DNA from: JALOKP01 sp963800865
GTDB taxonomy: Bacteria; Acidobacteriota; Polarisedimenticolia; J045
Assembly (NCBI GenBank): GCA_963800865.1
Contig: CAWDCL010000003.1
Span: forward strand, 1 to 64,000
DNA: 64,000 bases
Direction: 5' to 3'
The notes beneath the pieces are model-generated. The model saw only the letters and a program-made list of their open reading frames with translations. It did not search any database and had not been told where the DNA came from. Each line of letters starts with the position of its first letter. Position 1 is the stretch's first letter. This document shows positions 41,019 to 51,460 of this stretch, one piece after another. The translations under genes were made by a program, and so were the position numbers.

Positions 41019-43865
41019 TCAGGCCGGATCGAACAGGACCTCGACCGTCGTCCCCGCGCCCGGCTCGGAGCGTACGCTGAACCGCGCACCGATCTCCTCC
41101 GCCCGGCGCCGCATGTTGTCGAGCCCCATCCCGCCGCCCGGTGCGACGCCGTCGGCCACGCCGCGGCCGTCGTCCTCGACGAACAGGCGCCAGGCCGACC
41201 CGCTCCGCGCGAACCCCAGCCGCACGGACCCCGCGTCGGCGTGGCGCGCGGCGTTGGCCAGCGCTTCGGTGGCGATCAGCAGCAGGTTGCGCCGCACCGG
41301 CAGCGAGAGCGTGACCCCGGGCCAGGGGTCCGGGAACGCGGTTTCGAGCCGCGGCCGGTCGGACGGGAAGAGGCGCCGCCCGCGATCGCGCAGGTGCAGC
41401 GCCAGCGCGTCGAGCCGCTCCGATCCCGGCCGCAGCGACCAGACGATCTCGGACAGCGACGTCCCCAGCTCCGCGCTGGTCTCGGCGACTTCGTCCCAGA
41501 GTTCGCGCGCCCGCGACGGATCGCAGCCGGGGTGGCGGGCGATGCCGGCCACCAGTCCGAGTCCGCCCAGCCCGGAGCCGATCGCGTCGTGCAGGTCCAT
41601 CGCGATCCGCGTGCGCTGCCGCTCGAGCGCGAGCAGGTGCGCGACGCGGGCGCGGTGCACGAGCGCCAGGACCAGCGCGGCCGCGCCGGCGTAGGCGAGC
41701 AGGGCCCAGGGCTGGAGGTACCAGGGGCCGAGCACGCGGAAGCGCAGGGGCGCTTCGGCGCCGGTCCAGGCGATCCCGTCGAGCGAGGCCGCGACCGCCA
41801 GCGCGTAGCGTCCGGAGTCGAGCGCCCGGAGCCGGAAGACCGGCTCGGCCTGCGGCGCCGACCAGGGCTCGTCGTCGTGCAGCCGGATCCGGTAGCGCAG
41901 GCGCGACGGGTTGCGGTAGGAGAAGGCCGACGCGCGCACCTCCAGCTGGTTGCTGCCGTGCGGCAGCACGACGGGCCGCGAGAGGTCGACAGGAACGCCG
42001 CCGACGGTGATCGAGGTCATCGCGACGCGGCGCGGCGGCTCGAGCGGTTTCCGGGCGGGTGGCGGAATGCGCGCGAGCGCGGTGGGCGCCGCGGCCCAGA
42101 CGGTGCCGTCGGGCTGTTCCACGCAGTCGGCCCAGGCGCCGCCGATCAGGCCGTTCCCGCTCGTCAGCCGTTCCGCGACGCGGGCCCGGGCGCCCAGCGG
42201 GTCCTCGGGCACCACGCGCGCCAGGTCGCCGATTCCCGCGAGCCAATACCCGCCGCGCGGCGAGGGGCGCAGCTTGTTGACGGCGAGCGGGCCGAGTTCG
42301 TCGAGCCCCTGGACCGATCGCCACGCTCCCGCAGCGTCGCGGGCGAGCAGCCCGAGCGACGGGTGCGAGGCCCAGACGCCGCCTTCCTCGAGCGCCAGCA
42401 CGGAGAACGGACCGACCTCGCCCGGCACGATCTCGCAGCGCAGGTCGTGCAGGCGCGTGCCGTCGGTCGTTCCGTGGCAGACACCGGTAGAGCTCGTGAA
42501 CCACAGCTCGTTTCCGCGCGCGGAGACGGACAGGGCGTTGCTGTCGGTGGGCCACGCGCCGCTCGCGACCGGCTCGAGGGGAACGCGCTCCGGCTGCCGG
42601 CCGCCCCTTGCGAGCGCGAACAGGCCGGCGTCGGTCGGCATGAAGAGCGTCCCGCTCGCGTCGAGCGCGCAGGGCCCGAGCTGCGCGATCTCCGGGGCGG
42701 GAAGACGCGATTCGAGCTGGCCGGGCGCCTCCCGAACGAAGAACGCTCCGTCGCCGAGGGTCCAGCGGCGTCCGTCCGCGTCGTGGCAGACGGCGCCGCC
42801 GTGGGGGTCGATCGACATCGGCTCCAGGCGCTCGTGCCGCGTGTCGAAGGTCCAGGTTCCGTGCCAGCCGACGAGTGTCAGTACGTCTCCGTGCACGCTC
42901 AGCCAGCGGGACCAGATCGGGGAGCGGTCGTCGACGTAGCCGGTCGTACTCGGCTCGGGGAGTTGAGCCAGGCCCTGGCTCTGGCTGCCGACCCAGAGGC
43001 CGCCGTCGTGGTCCACCAGGAACGACCAGCCGGAGAGCCCCTGTTTCCAGGTGATCGCGGCGACCCCGCCTCCCGACGTTCTCACCGCGAGCTCGGAGTC
43101 GAACCCGGCCCACACTTCCGTTCCGCGCTCCCGCACGCTCAGCACGCGCGCGGGGCGGCAGATCAGCGGGCGTATCCCGTCGGTGGAGATCTCGAAGACG
43201 CCCAGGCACGCCGGGTCGGCGACGTTCGACGCGGTGAGCAGGGTGCCGTCGTCGCGCTCGAGCGCGTCCACCACGCCTGCGATGCGTGCCGTAGTGCCGG
43301 CGCGGCCGGCGGCGTCGATCGTCAGCAGCCGCTCGCGGGTCGCGCAGAGCACGCCGGCGCGCGGACGCGGGAAAAGGCGTCGCGTCGCGTCGCCCTCCTC
43401 GAGCGGCGGGAGAGCGAGGCGCTGCCACGCGCCGGTCCGGGCCTGGCGCCAGAGCGCGTCCTTCGCCAGCACCCAGAGCGTCCCCTCGCCGTCGCACGCC
43501 GCGCTCGTGACCTTGGGGCCCAGTTCGGGCGGCAGCGCCAAGCTCGCGAGCCCGCCGGCGCCCCGCTCGAGGAGCTGGTCCCGCGCCAGGCCGATCAGCC
43601 GCCCCGATTCGACGCACCCCGGGGCGAACTGCACCGTGCGGGGATCGACACGCCGCCACTCGCTGCCGTCGTAGCGCAGAACCCCCGTGTCGGCGCCGAC
43701 CCACAGGTAGCCGTCGGGATCCTGGGCGAGCGAAAAGACGACGCCGGGCGGTCCCCCGGCCCGCGGCTCGAGCACGCGGATCAGCCGCTGCTCCTCGGCG
43801 GGCGCCGAGCGGAGCGACAGCGCCAGCAGCGCGAGCGCGACGACGGTCCGGAGCGCGATACGCAC
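41019..43865 (-). CDS. Two-component-propeller sensor histidine kinase
   Basis: 948 aa. Signal peptide, then a periplasmic two-component-regulator propeller (about 35-610) with repeats such as DPDGYLWVGADTGVLRYDG and DHDGGLWVGSQSQGL. A Y_Y_Y-type domain (about 620-705) follows, then a membrane helix (WALLAYAGAAALVLALVH), HisKA_3 phosphoacceptor in RIAMDLHDAIGSGLGGLG, and HATPase motifs EALANAARHADA, EDDGRGVADG and GMGLDNMRRRAEEIG. The large periplasmic sensor recalls polysaccharide-sensing kinases. 49 bp after the response-regulator gene, and upstream of the surface-protein cluster on the same strand. Confidence 0.93.
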   Translation of the reverse strand: MRIALRTVVALALLALSLRSAPAEEQRLIRVLEPRAGGPPGVVFSLAQDPDGYLWVGADTGVLRYDGSEWRRVDPRTVQFAPGCVESGRLIGLARDQLLERGAGGLASLALPPELGPKVTSAACDGEGTLWVLAKDALWRQARTGAWQRLALPPLEEGDATRRLFPRPRAGVLCATRERLLTIDAAGRAGTTARIAGVVDALERDDGTLLTASNVADPACLGVFEISTDGIRPLICRPARVLSVRERGTEVWAGFDSELAVRTSGGGVAAITWKQGLSGWSFLVDHDGGLWVGSQSQGLAQLPEPSTTGYVDDRSPIWSRWLSVHGDVLTLVGWHGTWTFDTRHERLEPMSIDPHGGAVCHDADGRRWTLGDGAFFVREAPGQLESRLPAPEIAQLGPCALDASGTLFMPTDAGLFALARGGRQPERVPLEPVASGAWPTDSNALSVSARGNELWFTSSTGVCHGTTDGTRLHDLRCEIVPGEVGPFSVLALEEGGVWASHPSLGLLARDAAGAWRSVQGLDELGPLAVNKLRPSPRGGYWLAGIGDLARVVPEDPLGARARVAERLTSGNGLIGGAWADCVEQPDGTVWAAAPTALARIPPPARKPLEPPRRVAMTSITVGGVPVDLSRPVVLPHGSNQLEVRASAFSYRNPSRLRYRIRLHDDEPWSAPQAEPVFRLRALDSGRYALAVAASLDGIAWTGAEAPLRFRVLGPWYLQPWALLAYAGAAALVLALVHRARVAHLLALERQRTRIAMDLHDAIGSGLGGLGLVAGIARHPGCDPSRARELWDEVAETSAELGTSLSEIVWSLRPGSERLDALALHLRDRGRRLFPSDRPRLETAFPDPWPGVTLSLPVRRNLLLIATEALANAARHADAGSVRLGFARSGSAWRLFVEDDGRGVADGVAPGGGMGLDNMRRRAEEIGARFSVRSEPGAGTTVEVLFDPA

Positions 43866-43914
43866 CCACGAAGGCTATCACCGCGCGGCGATGCCGCGGC
43901 ACGAGGCCGCTAGG

Positions 43915-44568
43915 CTAGATCGCCCCCTCGCGGACGGCGCGCTGGACCGCCTGCGCCACCGTCCGGACTTGCATCTTCTCGTAGATCCGCCGGACGTACG
44001 TCCTCACGGTCACGACGCTGATGCTCAGTTCGTCAGCGACCTGCTTGTAGATCATCCCCTCGGCGAGAAGGCGCAGGACGTCCCGCTCCCGTTCGGACAG
44101 GCCGAGCGGCCCGGCTTCACCCGAGACATGCGGATCGGCGCGCCGGACGAAGCGCATCAGGGTGCGTGCGACGTCGGGGGTCAGCGGCGAGCCTCCCGCG
44201 ACGATCGCCTGCAACTGGCTGGTCAGTTCGTCCGGAGGTGTCCGTTTCAGGAGGTAGCCGTCGGCGCCGGCGCAGATCGCGTCGACGATCCTCGCCGGAT
44301 CCTCGAACACCGTGAGCGCGACGACCGGGACCTGCGGGCGCTCCTGCTTGAAGCGGCGGATCACGTCGATCCCGCTGAGGTCGGGGAGGCCGAGATCGGT
44401 CACCACGAGGTCCCAGGGAGAGTGCGCCCCGGCGGCCTCGTTCCGTGCCAGGAAGGGGGTCGCCGCGGCGAACGCGTCGACGACTCGGAACTCCGCGGTC
44501 AGACCCAGCGTGGCGGCCAGCCCGCTGCGGTACTTGGGGTCGTCCTCGACGATCGCTACCCGGGTCAC
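43915..44568 (-). CDS. NarL/FixJ-type response regulator
   Basis: 217 aa. Receiver domain: AIVEDDPKYRSG, phosphoacceptor Asp in LVVTDLGLPDLSG, ALTVFE, and Lys in YLLKRTPPDE. C-terminal LuxR-type HTH: LSERERDVLRLLAEGMIYKQVADELSISVVTVRTYVRRIYEKM. GTG 44568 with AAAGGGA upstream. Cognate of the propeller kinase just downstream. Candidate targets are the surface-protein genes that follow (inference). Confidence 0.93.
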   Translation of the reverse strand: MTRVAIVEDDPKYRSGLAATLGLTAEFRVVDAFAAATPFLARNEAAGAHSPWDLVVTDLGLPDLSGIDVIRRFKQERPQVPVVALTVFEDPARIVDAICAGADGYLLKRTPPDELTSQLQAIVAGGSPLTPDVARTLMRFVRRADPHVSGEAGPLGLSERERDVLRLLAEGMIYKQVADELSISVVTVRTYVRRIYEKMQVRTVAQAVQRAVREGAI

Positions 44569-44766
44569 GCTGGTCCCTTTCCGGCCTGAGGGGCGCCGCG
44601 CCGGGGCCGGCCCGCGCCCGACTCCGGCGGAGCATGCCGCACGCCGCGGGCCGGGTCCTGTCGTCTGAATCGGCGACACGGGAGGGGCGGCGCGGGGGGG
44701 CCGGTCCGGCGCCGGGTGGCGCCCCGCCGCGGCCGAGGCCCGGGGCAGGATAGTCCCGCGGGCGGC

Positions 44767-44985
44767 ATGGCGACGACGGCAGGTAGGGCCTCGGAACGCT
44801 CGCCTGGCGCCGCGCGCAGCCATCGATCGCTCCAGGGCGAACTGATGGCGATCCTGGAGCAGGTGATTCTCATGGAGGAGAGACCGCTCTCCCCGCGCGA
44901 GGTCCTGCGGGAGGTCCGGGCGCTCGGCCTGCAGACCGGCCGCGATGCGGCGGCTCTCGTCCGGCGCGACCGCGATGGTCGCTGA
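44767..44985 (+). CDS. Antitoxin-like partner of the PIN toxin
   Basis: Up to 72 aa from ATG 44767. An alternative ATG at 44845 leaves 46 aa beginning MAILEQVILMEERPLSPREVLREVRALGL. The C-terminal LQTGRDAAALVRRDRDGR has the charged ending typical of VapB-like antitoxins that wrap around PIN toxins. It overlaps the toxin gene by 11 bases. Neither start has a strong ribosome site. Confidence 0.65.
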   Translation: MATTAGRASERSPGAARSHRSLQGELMAILEQVILMEERPLSPREVLREVRALGLQTGRDAAALVRRDRDGR

Positions 44986-45406
44986 GGCGGCCAAGGTCGC
45001 GGTCCTCGACGCGTCGGCCCTGGCGGCGCTGCTCTTCGGCGAGCCGGACGGCGAGCGCGTCGAGGCCGCGCTGCGGGGCGCGAGACCGGTCGCGCCGGCG
45101 CTGATCCGCTTCGAGGTCGGCAACGTCTGCCTGACCAAACTCCGGCTCCACCCCGCCGAACGGCCCCGGCTCCTGGACGCGCTTCGCCTGCTCGATCGCA
45201 TGGACCTGCGGACCGTGGAAGTCGACCCGGGCGAGGTGGTCGTCCTGGCCGAGGCGGAGTCGCTGACGTTCTACGACGCGGCCTACCTGTGGCTCGCCCT
45301 GGTGCTGGGAGCGCCGCTGGTGACGCTCGACCGCCGGCTCGGCGAGGCGGCGCAGCGGGTGCTCGGCGGGCGGCGCGGTCCGCGCCAGGAGAAGCGGCGG
45401 CGGTAG
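44975..45406 (+). CDS. vapC: PIN-domain toxin (VapC-like)
   Basis: 143 aa PIN nuclease. The acidic catalytic set is Asp in VAVLDASALAALLF, Glu in IRFEVGNVC, Asp in TFYDAAYLWLAL, and Asp in LVTLDRRLGEAA. ATG 44975 begins 8 bp before the antitoxin stop codon, so translation is coupled. VapC toxins cleave tRNA or rRNA; the target here is unknown. Confidence 0.85.
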   Translation: MVAEAAKVAVLDASALAALLFGEPDGERVEAALRGARPVAPALIRFEVGNVCLTKLRLHPAERPRLLDALRLLDRMDLRTVEVDPGEVVVLAEAESLTFYDAAYLWLALVLGAPLVTLDRRLGEAAQRVLGGRRGPRQEKRRR

Positions 45407-45487
45407 TCGGAAGCGCGGACCGAGGCGGGTCAGTAGCCCCTGCCCGCGCCCTTCCCACGCCGCGTTTCCGTGGATGGAGCCGGCCCG

Positions 45488-46254
45488 CTACTTCCCGGCG
45501 CCGCTCCCGCCCGTTGCCGTCCCCGCCGCCTCGCGCAGCACCACCACGCCCAGCCGCCCGTCGGTGCGCCAGGGGTCGCCGCCGCCGTTGCGCCCCTCGA
45601 GCTGCTTGTGGAAGCCGTCGACGGTAATCCCGCTCGGCCCAGCCCGCCTGCTCCAGTTCGCTGCAGGAGCGGTCGCGCTCCGCGTCGACGTCCGGGGCGA
45701 TGTGGTGCGTGACCTGGCCGGTCGTGTGGCTCAGGCCGACGCGCTCGTCGAACGTGGCCGAGCCGAACCAGACCGGGCGGCCGTCCTGGAGCTTGTCCCA
45801 GCGCCAGAAGCGGACGTGGTGCCGCTGGCGCGGGCTGTCGCCGACCGGCTGCTCGAAGGCCAGGTCCTGCTTGCGGCCGAACAGGTACAGGTTGCTGACC
45901 GGGGCGTCGTCGTAGGGCCGCCGCAGCACCGAGTCCACGGCGATCCGCACGCTGCTGCCGAAGGTGATCGGGTCGGCCGGGATACCAGCCGGCCGCGGTC
46001 ATCGCGCGGACGAGCTGCTCCTCGGTCCGACCAGGGCGATGTTGACCGGGTCGCCGGGGTGGCCGTCCGCGGTGACCGTGAGGCGGGCGACCTCGGAGAC
46101 GTCGCCATGGCGGCTGTAGTAGCGCTTCGCGATCCAGGGGATGAGCAGGTAGCGACGACCGCCCAGACGGCGAGCAGGCCGACGAGCAGGCGGAGGCGGC
46201 GGTGGCGGCGTGTCCCGGCGTCCGTTGGATCTCTTGGCAATAAGTACCGTTCAT
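45488..46254 (-). pseudogene. LssY_C-domain protein gene, broken by about four frameshifts
   Basis: Pieces of one protein appear in all three minus-strand frames in the correct order: LRLLVGLLAVWAVV (membrane helix), IPWIAKRYYSRHGDVSEVARLTVTADGHPGDPVNIALVG, TEEQLVRAMTAAGWY, VRIAVDSVLRRPYDDAPVSNLYLFGRKQDLAFEQPVG with VWFGSATFDERVGLSHTTGQVTHHIAPDVDAERD, then ITVDGFHKQLEGRNG to a stop at 45488. The middle is the LssY C-terminal domain. Four indels within 0.8 kb indicate a decayed gene, unless the sequence quality is poor here. The start is uncertain. Confidence 0.75.
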
Positions 46255-46456
46255 CGGCGGGGCGGAGAGGATAGCTCACTCGCCGACCCTCGAATAGGAG
46301 TTACACGGAGCCACTGTCGGTACACGCAATTGGGCCCCAGCCTCGCTTGCATGCCCCAGGCCAGCGCGGTATCCCAAGCGTCGAGATCGCTCCGGCAACC
46401 GGATTCGAGCGGCGCCGCGGCCCGTGTCCCGCCCGGTCCGAACGCGGAGGTCGGCC

Positions 46457-49400
46457 ATGGCGAGCGGTGCAGCAGCGCTCTCGGTTGCGTTCCGATGGAC
46501 CCGCGAGCGAGCGTTCGCAAGACTCGCCGCGGTCGTCGCTCTCGTCGCTCCCGCTGCATTCCCGGGCTCCGTCGCGCAGGCGTCGGTCGGCTCGCCTTCG
46601 GGCGACGACTGGTGGAGTCGCGCCTCGGCCGCCATCGCGAGCGAGGAGTACGCGGTCACCTGGCAGAACGACACGGCACTCGACGAACCCGGCGGCGCCT
46701 GGCAGGCGCCGAACCGTGCGCAGGGATTCCGCACCGTCTTCTCGGCCCGCGGCATCTTCGTCGTGCCGCGTTCCGGCACGGAATCGCCGTGGCGCTGGGG
46801 CCTCGCGCTCTCCGGCCATGGGCGGGGAGCGCGCATCGACCCGGTGCCCGCGGCGGTGCTGCGTGCGCACGGCAACCGGATCGACCTCGATCGCGGGCCG
46901 ATCGTCGAGTGGTATCTCAACGACGTGTGCGGGCTCGAGCAGGGGTTCACCCTCGCCGCGCCGCCCCCGGGCGGCGATCGGCGCGAGGAGCTCGTGCTCG
47001 TGCTCGAACTCGAAGGGACCCTCTCGCCGAGCCTTGCCGCCGACGGCCAGGCGATCGAGTTCCGCGGCGCCGGCGGCCCGCCGCGCCTGCGCTACGCGGC
47101 GCTCGCGGCGCACGATGCGCGCGGTCGGCTGCTTCCGGCGCGCATGGCCGCGGACACAACCGGCGGCCGTCCCGCGATCCTGCTGCTGGTCGACGACCGC
47201 GACGCGGTCTACCCGCTGACGATCGACCCGCTCGCGACGAGCCCGTCGTGGAACGCCGAGAGCAACCAGGCGTCGGCGCGCTTCGGGGCTGCGCTCGCGA
47301 CCGCCGGCGACGTCAACGCCGACGGTTTCTCGGACGTCATCGTCGGCGCGCCGCTGTATGACAACGGCCAGGCCGACGAGGGCCGGGTCTTCGTCTACCA
47401 CGGCTCCGCCTCCGGCCTCTCGACCGTCGCCAACTGGTCGGCGGAAGGGAACCAGGCCGGGGCGCGCTTCGGCTCGTCGATCGCGACGGCCGGCGACGTC
47501 GACGGCGACGGTTTCTCGGACGTGATCGTCGGCGCGCCGCTGTATGACAACGGTCAGGCCGACGAGGGGCGCGCCCTCGTGTTCCGCGGGAGTGCCGCCG
47601 GCCTCGCGGCCACGCCGGCCTGGACCGCCGAGCCGAACCAGGCCAACGCGCAGCTCGGCTTCTCGGTTTACGCGGCCGGCGACGTGAACGGCGACGGCTT
47701 CTCCGACGTCGTGGTGGGAGCGCCGCTCTATGACGATCCGGAACTCGACGAAGGTGCGGCGTTCGTCTATCACGGCTCGGCCTCCGGCCTGCCTGCGACC
47801 GCGAATGCCACGCTCGAGAGGAACCAGGCGGGAGCGCAGCAGGGCTACGCCGTGGCGATGGGCGGCGACATCACCGGCGACGGCTACGGCGACCTGCTGA
47901 CCGGCGCGCCGTACTACGACTACAACTACACCGACGAGGGGGCAGTCTGGGTCTACCGCGGCTCCGCGTCGGGGCTCGACGTCGCCAGCCCGCGGGGCTT
48001 CATCGGCGGCCAGGCCGGCGCGCACATGGGCGCGGCCGTCGCCCCGGCGGGCGACCGCGACGGCGACGGGTTCGCGGAGGCGCTGTACGGCGCACCCCAG
48101 TACGACGATCCGGAGCTGGACGAGGGGAAGGTCGGGACGATCAACGGCGACGCGAGCGGCGGCCACTGGGGCGCGCAGGAGTGGTACGCGGACCAGGCCG
48201 GGGCCGAGCTGGGAACCGCGGTCTCGACCGCCGGCGACGTCAACGGCGACGGCTTTCCGGACTTCCTGCTCGCCGCCCCGAAGTACGACGGCGGCCTGAC
48301 GGACGAGGGGAGAGTGATCCTGATCTACGGCTCCCACCCCGGGATCGTGCAGTGGTCCCTCGAAGGGGACCAGGCGAACGCGCACCTGGGCCAGTCCGTG
48401 GCGCTCGCGGGAGACGTCGACGGGGACGGCCTGTCCGACATCCTGGTCGGCGCCCCGGACCACGACAACGGGCAGACCGACGAGGGGCGCGCCCTGCTCT
48501 ATCGCGGCGGCACCGACGCGCTCGTCGACCCGGTGACGATGCGCGAGGCGGACCTGGGGACGGCGCAGTTCGCGGCCGCGCTGGCGATGGTCGGCGACGT
48601 CGACGGCGACGGTTACGGCGACCTGCTGGTCGGCGCTCCGTACTACGACGGCGGGCAGACCGACGAGGGGCGCGCGCTGCTCTATCGCGGCGGACCCGGC
48701 GGGCTCGAGGCGACCGCGAGCTGGACCGTCGAGTCGAACCAGGCCAACGCCCGCTTCGGCCAGGCGGTCGGCGGCGCCGGCGATGTCAACGGCGACGGTT
48801 TCGCCGACCTGATCGTCGGCGCACCGGCCTACGACAACGGGCAGACCGACGAGGGACGCGCCTTCGTCTACCACGGCTCGGCGAGCGGCCCCGCGGGCTC
48901 CGCGGCGTTCACCTTCGAGTGCAATCAGGGCTCGGCCCAGTGCGGCTACGCCGTGGCCGGCGCGGGGGACGTCAACGGCGACGGCTTCGCCGACGCGATC
49001 GTCGGCGCGCCGTACTACGACGGCGGCCAGACCGACGAGGGTCGGGCCCACGTCTTCCACGGCTCGGCGACGGGACTCGCGGCCACGCCGGCGTGGACGG
49101 GCGAGAGCAACCAGGCCACCGCGCGCTACGGCTGGTCGGTCGCGGGCGCGGGGGACGTCAACCGGGACGGGTTCTCCGACGTGGCCGTCGGGGCGCCGTA
49201 CTACGACAACGGTCAAACCGACGAGGGGCGAGCCTACGTCTACCACGGCTCGGCCTCCGGCCTGGCGGCGACGGCGAACTGGACCGCCGAAGGGAACCAG
49301 GCCGAAGTGTCGCCGGCGCCCGCGTTCGGCTACGCGGTGGCCCGCGCGGGGGACGTCAACGGCGACGGGTACTCCGACCTGCTCGTCGGCGCCCCGTACT

Positions 49401-50630
49401 ACGACGCCGGGGAAGACAACGAGGGGCGGGTCTTTCTCTACTACGGCTCCGTCGCTGGGCTTGCGGCCTCGGCCGGCTGGACGACCGAGTCGGAGCAGAA
49501 CGGCGGCCAGCTCGGCTTCGCCGTCTCGTCCGCCGGTGACGTCAACGGCGACGGTTTCGCAGACGTCGTCGCGGGCGGCAACCTTTTCGACGGCGGCTCG
49601 CCGAAGATCACCAGCTCGGGGATGGTCGTCGTCTGCTACGGTTCAGCGACCGGGCCGCGTCCCGCCGAGTGGGACTTCCTCACCTGGTCGGACCAGGCGA
49701 ATGCGCGCCTCGGCCAGGCCGTGGCGGGCGGTGGTGACCTCAACGGCGACGGGTTCGGCGACGTCGTCGCCGGCGCGCCGCTTTACGACGCCGGGCAGTC
49801 CGACGAGGGCCGGCTGTCGTTCTATCGCGGCGGCGGGTGGGGCAGCGACACGGCCCTCTTGCCGCGGCAGCGCCGCGCGAGCGACGCGGCACCGATCGCA
49901 CCGCTCGGCGTTTCGGACAGCGCGAGCGGCTTTCGACTGGCACTCTCCGCGCGCTCGCCGCTCGGGCCGACCCGCCTGGCGCTGGAGTGGGAGATCAAGC
50001 CGCTCGGGACGGCATTCAACGGCACCGGCCTGGGGCGCGGGGCGTGGGTGGAGTCGTGGGACGACCCTTCGGGCCGCGCGGCGGTCAGCGAACTCGTCTC
50101 AGGGCTGGCGGCCGCGACCCCCTATCACTGGCGCGTGAGACTGCGCTACCAGGCGGTCACCTCGCCGCTCCAACCGCATGGCCGCTGGATCGCGCCATCC
50201 GGGAAGGGATGGCAGGAAGCGGACCTCAGGACTGCGACAGCGATCGATGCCGACGGCGACGGCCGCGCGAGCGGAGTCGACTGCGACGACGGCAACGCGA
50301 GCGTGTGGAGTGCGCCGGGAGAGGTCGAGGCGCTTCGTTTCGGGCTCGATGCGATCACCCTCGATGTGGAGCCCGCCCGACGACCCGGGCGGGAGTCCGT
50401 CCGGGTTGCTCTACGACACGATCCGCTCGGGCGTCGCTTCGAACTTCGGCGTGCCGGCGATCTGCGTCGAGTCCGACGGCATCGACACCGCCTCCAGCGA
50501 CGCGGCCAAGCCGTCCGCTGGAGCCGGCTTCTTCTACCTCGTCCGGGCCCAGAACGCGTGCCCGTCGGGGATGGGACCGCTCGGGAACCGAAGCGACGGC
50601 ACGCCGCGCAGCGGGCGGAACTGTCCGTAG
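46457..50630 (+). CDS. Giant FG-GAP-repeat secreted protein, apparent frameshift near 50366
   Basis: About 1,390 aa if the frame is repaired. Signal region after ATG 46457 (GGAGG site). N-terminal domain about 30-255. Then 14 FG-GAP repeats with core GDVNGDGFSDVIVGAPLYDNGQTDEGR and calcium-binding DxNxDG loops, enough for two seven-bladed propellers. A fibronectin-like segment follows (VSELVSGLAAATPYHWRVRL), then the C-terminal module PSAGAGFFYLVRAQN ending NCP. Near 50366 one extra base shifts the frame: DVEP should read DWSPPDD. Probable cell-surface adhesin-like protein. Confidence 0.85.
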
Positions 50631-50668
50631 CGGGAGCGTCGCGGAACGCGACCGGCCGGGGGGTTCGC

Positions 50669-51460
50669 TCAGCGCGGCGACGCGAGCGGCCCCCCCGCGC
50701 GCGTGAGACGCCGCCGCATCGTCCAGAGCCGGAGCCCCATCCGCAGCGGGTCGACGAACGGGATCACCTTCGAGCCGCCCGGGTCGCACCAGTCGATCGG
50801 CTCCTCGACCATGCGCGCGCCCCCGTGCGCGAGGATCGCCAGCACCTCGACGTCGAGCAGCCAGCGGTCCTCTTCCAGCAGCGGCAGGATCGGCCGGAGC
50901 GAGCTTCCGCGGAAGAACTTGGCGCCGCACTGCGTGTCGTAGAACCCCAGCCGGTAGAGCTGCTCGACGATCGTCGCGAACACGCGCCCCTGCAGGTGCC
51001 GGACCAGGCTGCGCTCGATCACGCGCCCGGCCATCCGGATGCGCGTCGCCGCCAGCACGTCGACCGGAGGGTCGGCGGCGAGCATTCGCGTCAGCCGCCA
51101 GACCTCGTCCGCGCTCACCGCGCCGTCGGCGTCGACGAACCCCAGCCAGCGCGCGCCGGGGTGCGCCAGCGACCAGCCGCGCCGCACCGCGGCCCCCTTG
51201 CCGGCGTTGCGATCGGCGGGGACGAGCCGGATCCGGTGCGGTGCGCCGGCCTCGGCTGCGCGCCGCGCGGCCGCGTCGACCGCGGCGCGCTCGGCCTCGA
51301 GCTCGGCGGCCGGGCTCCCGTCGTCGACGACGATCAGCTCGACCGCGTGCCCGCGCTCCGCGAGCGCCAGCTCCGCCCAGCGCGCGACGAGCGCCGGCAG
51401 GCGACGGCTCTCGCGGTAGGCGGGGACGACGAGCGTGACCAGCGGAGCGGCGTCGTTCAT
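50669..51460 (-). CDS. GT2-family glycosyltransferase (dolichyl-phosphate mannosyltransferase-like)
   Basis: 263 aa. GT-A fold: VTLVVPAYRESRRLPALV, VELIVVDDGSP, NAGKGAAVRRGW, LGFVDADGAVSADEV, with TQCGAKFFRG and the acceptor-side LLDVEVL, as in DPM1-like enzymes. ATG 51460 overlaps the TMTC stop as ATGA. It probably makes the polyprenyl-phosphate sugar donor used by the adjoining membrane protein. Confidence 0.88.
   Translation of the reverse strand: MNDAAPLVTLVVPAYRESRRLPALVARWAELALAERGHAVELIVVDDGSPAAELEAERAAVDAAARRAAEAGAPHRIRLVPADRNAGKGAAVRRGWSLAHPGARWLGFVDADGAVSADEVWRLTRMLAADPPVDVLAATRIRMAGRVIERSLVRHLQGRVFATIVEQLYRLGFYDTQCGAKFFRGSSLRPILPLLEEDRWLLDVEVLAILAHGGARMVEEPIDWCDPGGSKVIPFVDPLRMGLRLWTMRRRLTRAGGPLASPR

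Noticed and set aside
45474..46274. + strand frame of 266 residues
   Set aside because: It is the mirror of the LssY_C pseudogene, whose fragments give recognisable domain sequence on the minus strand.
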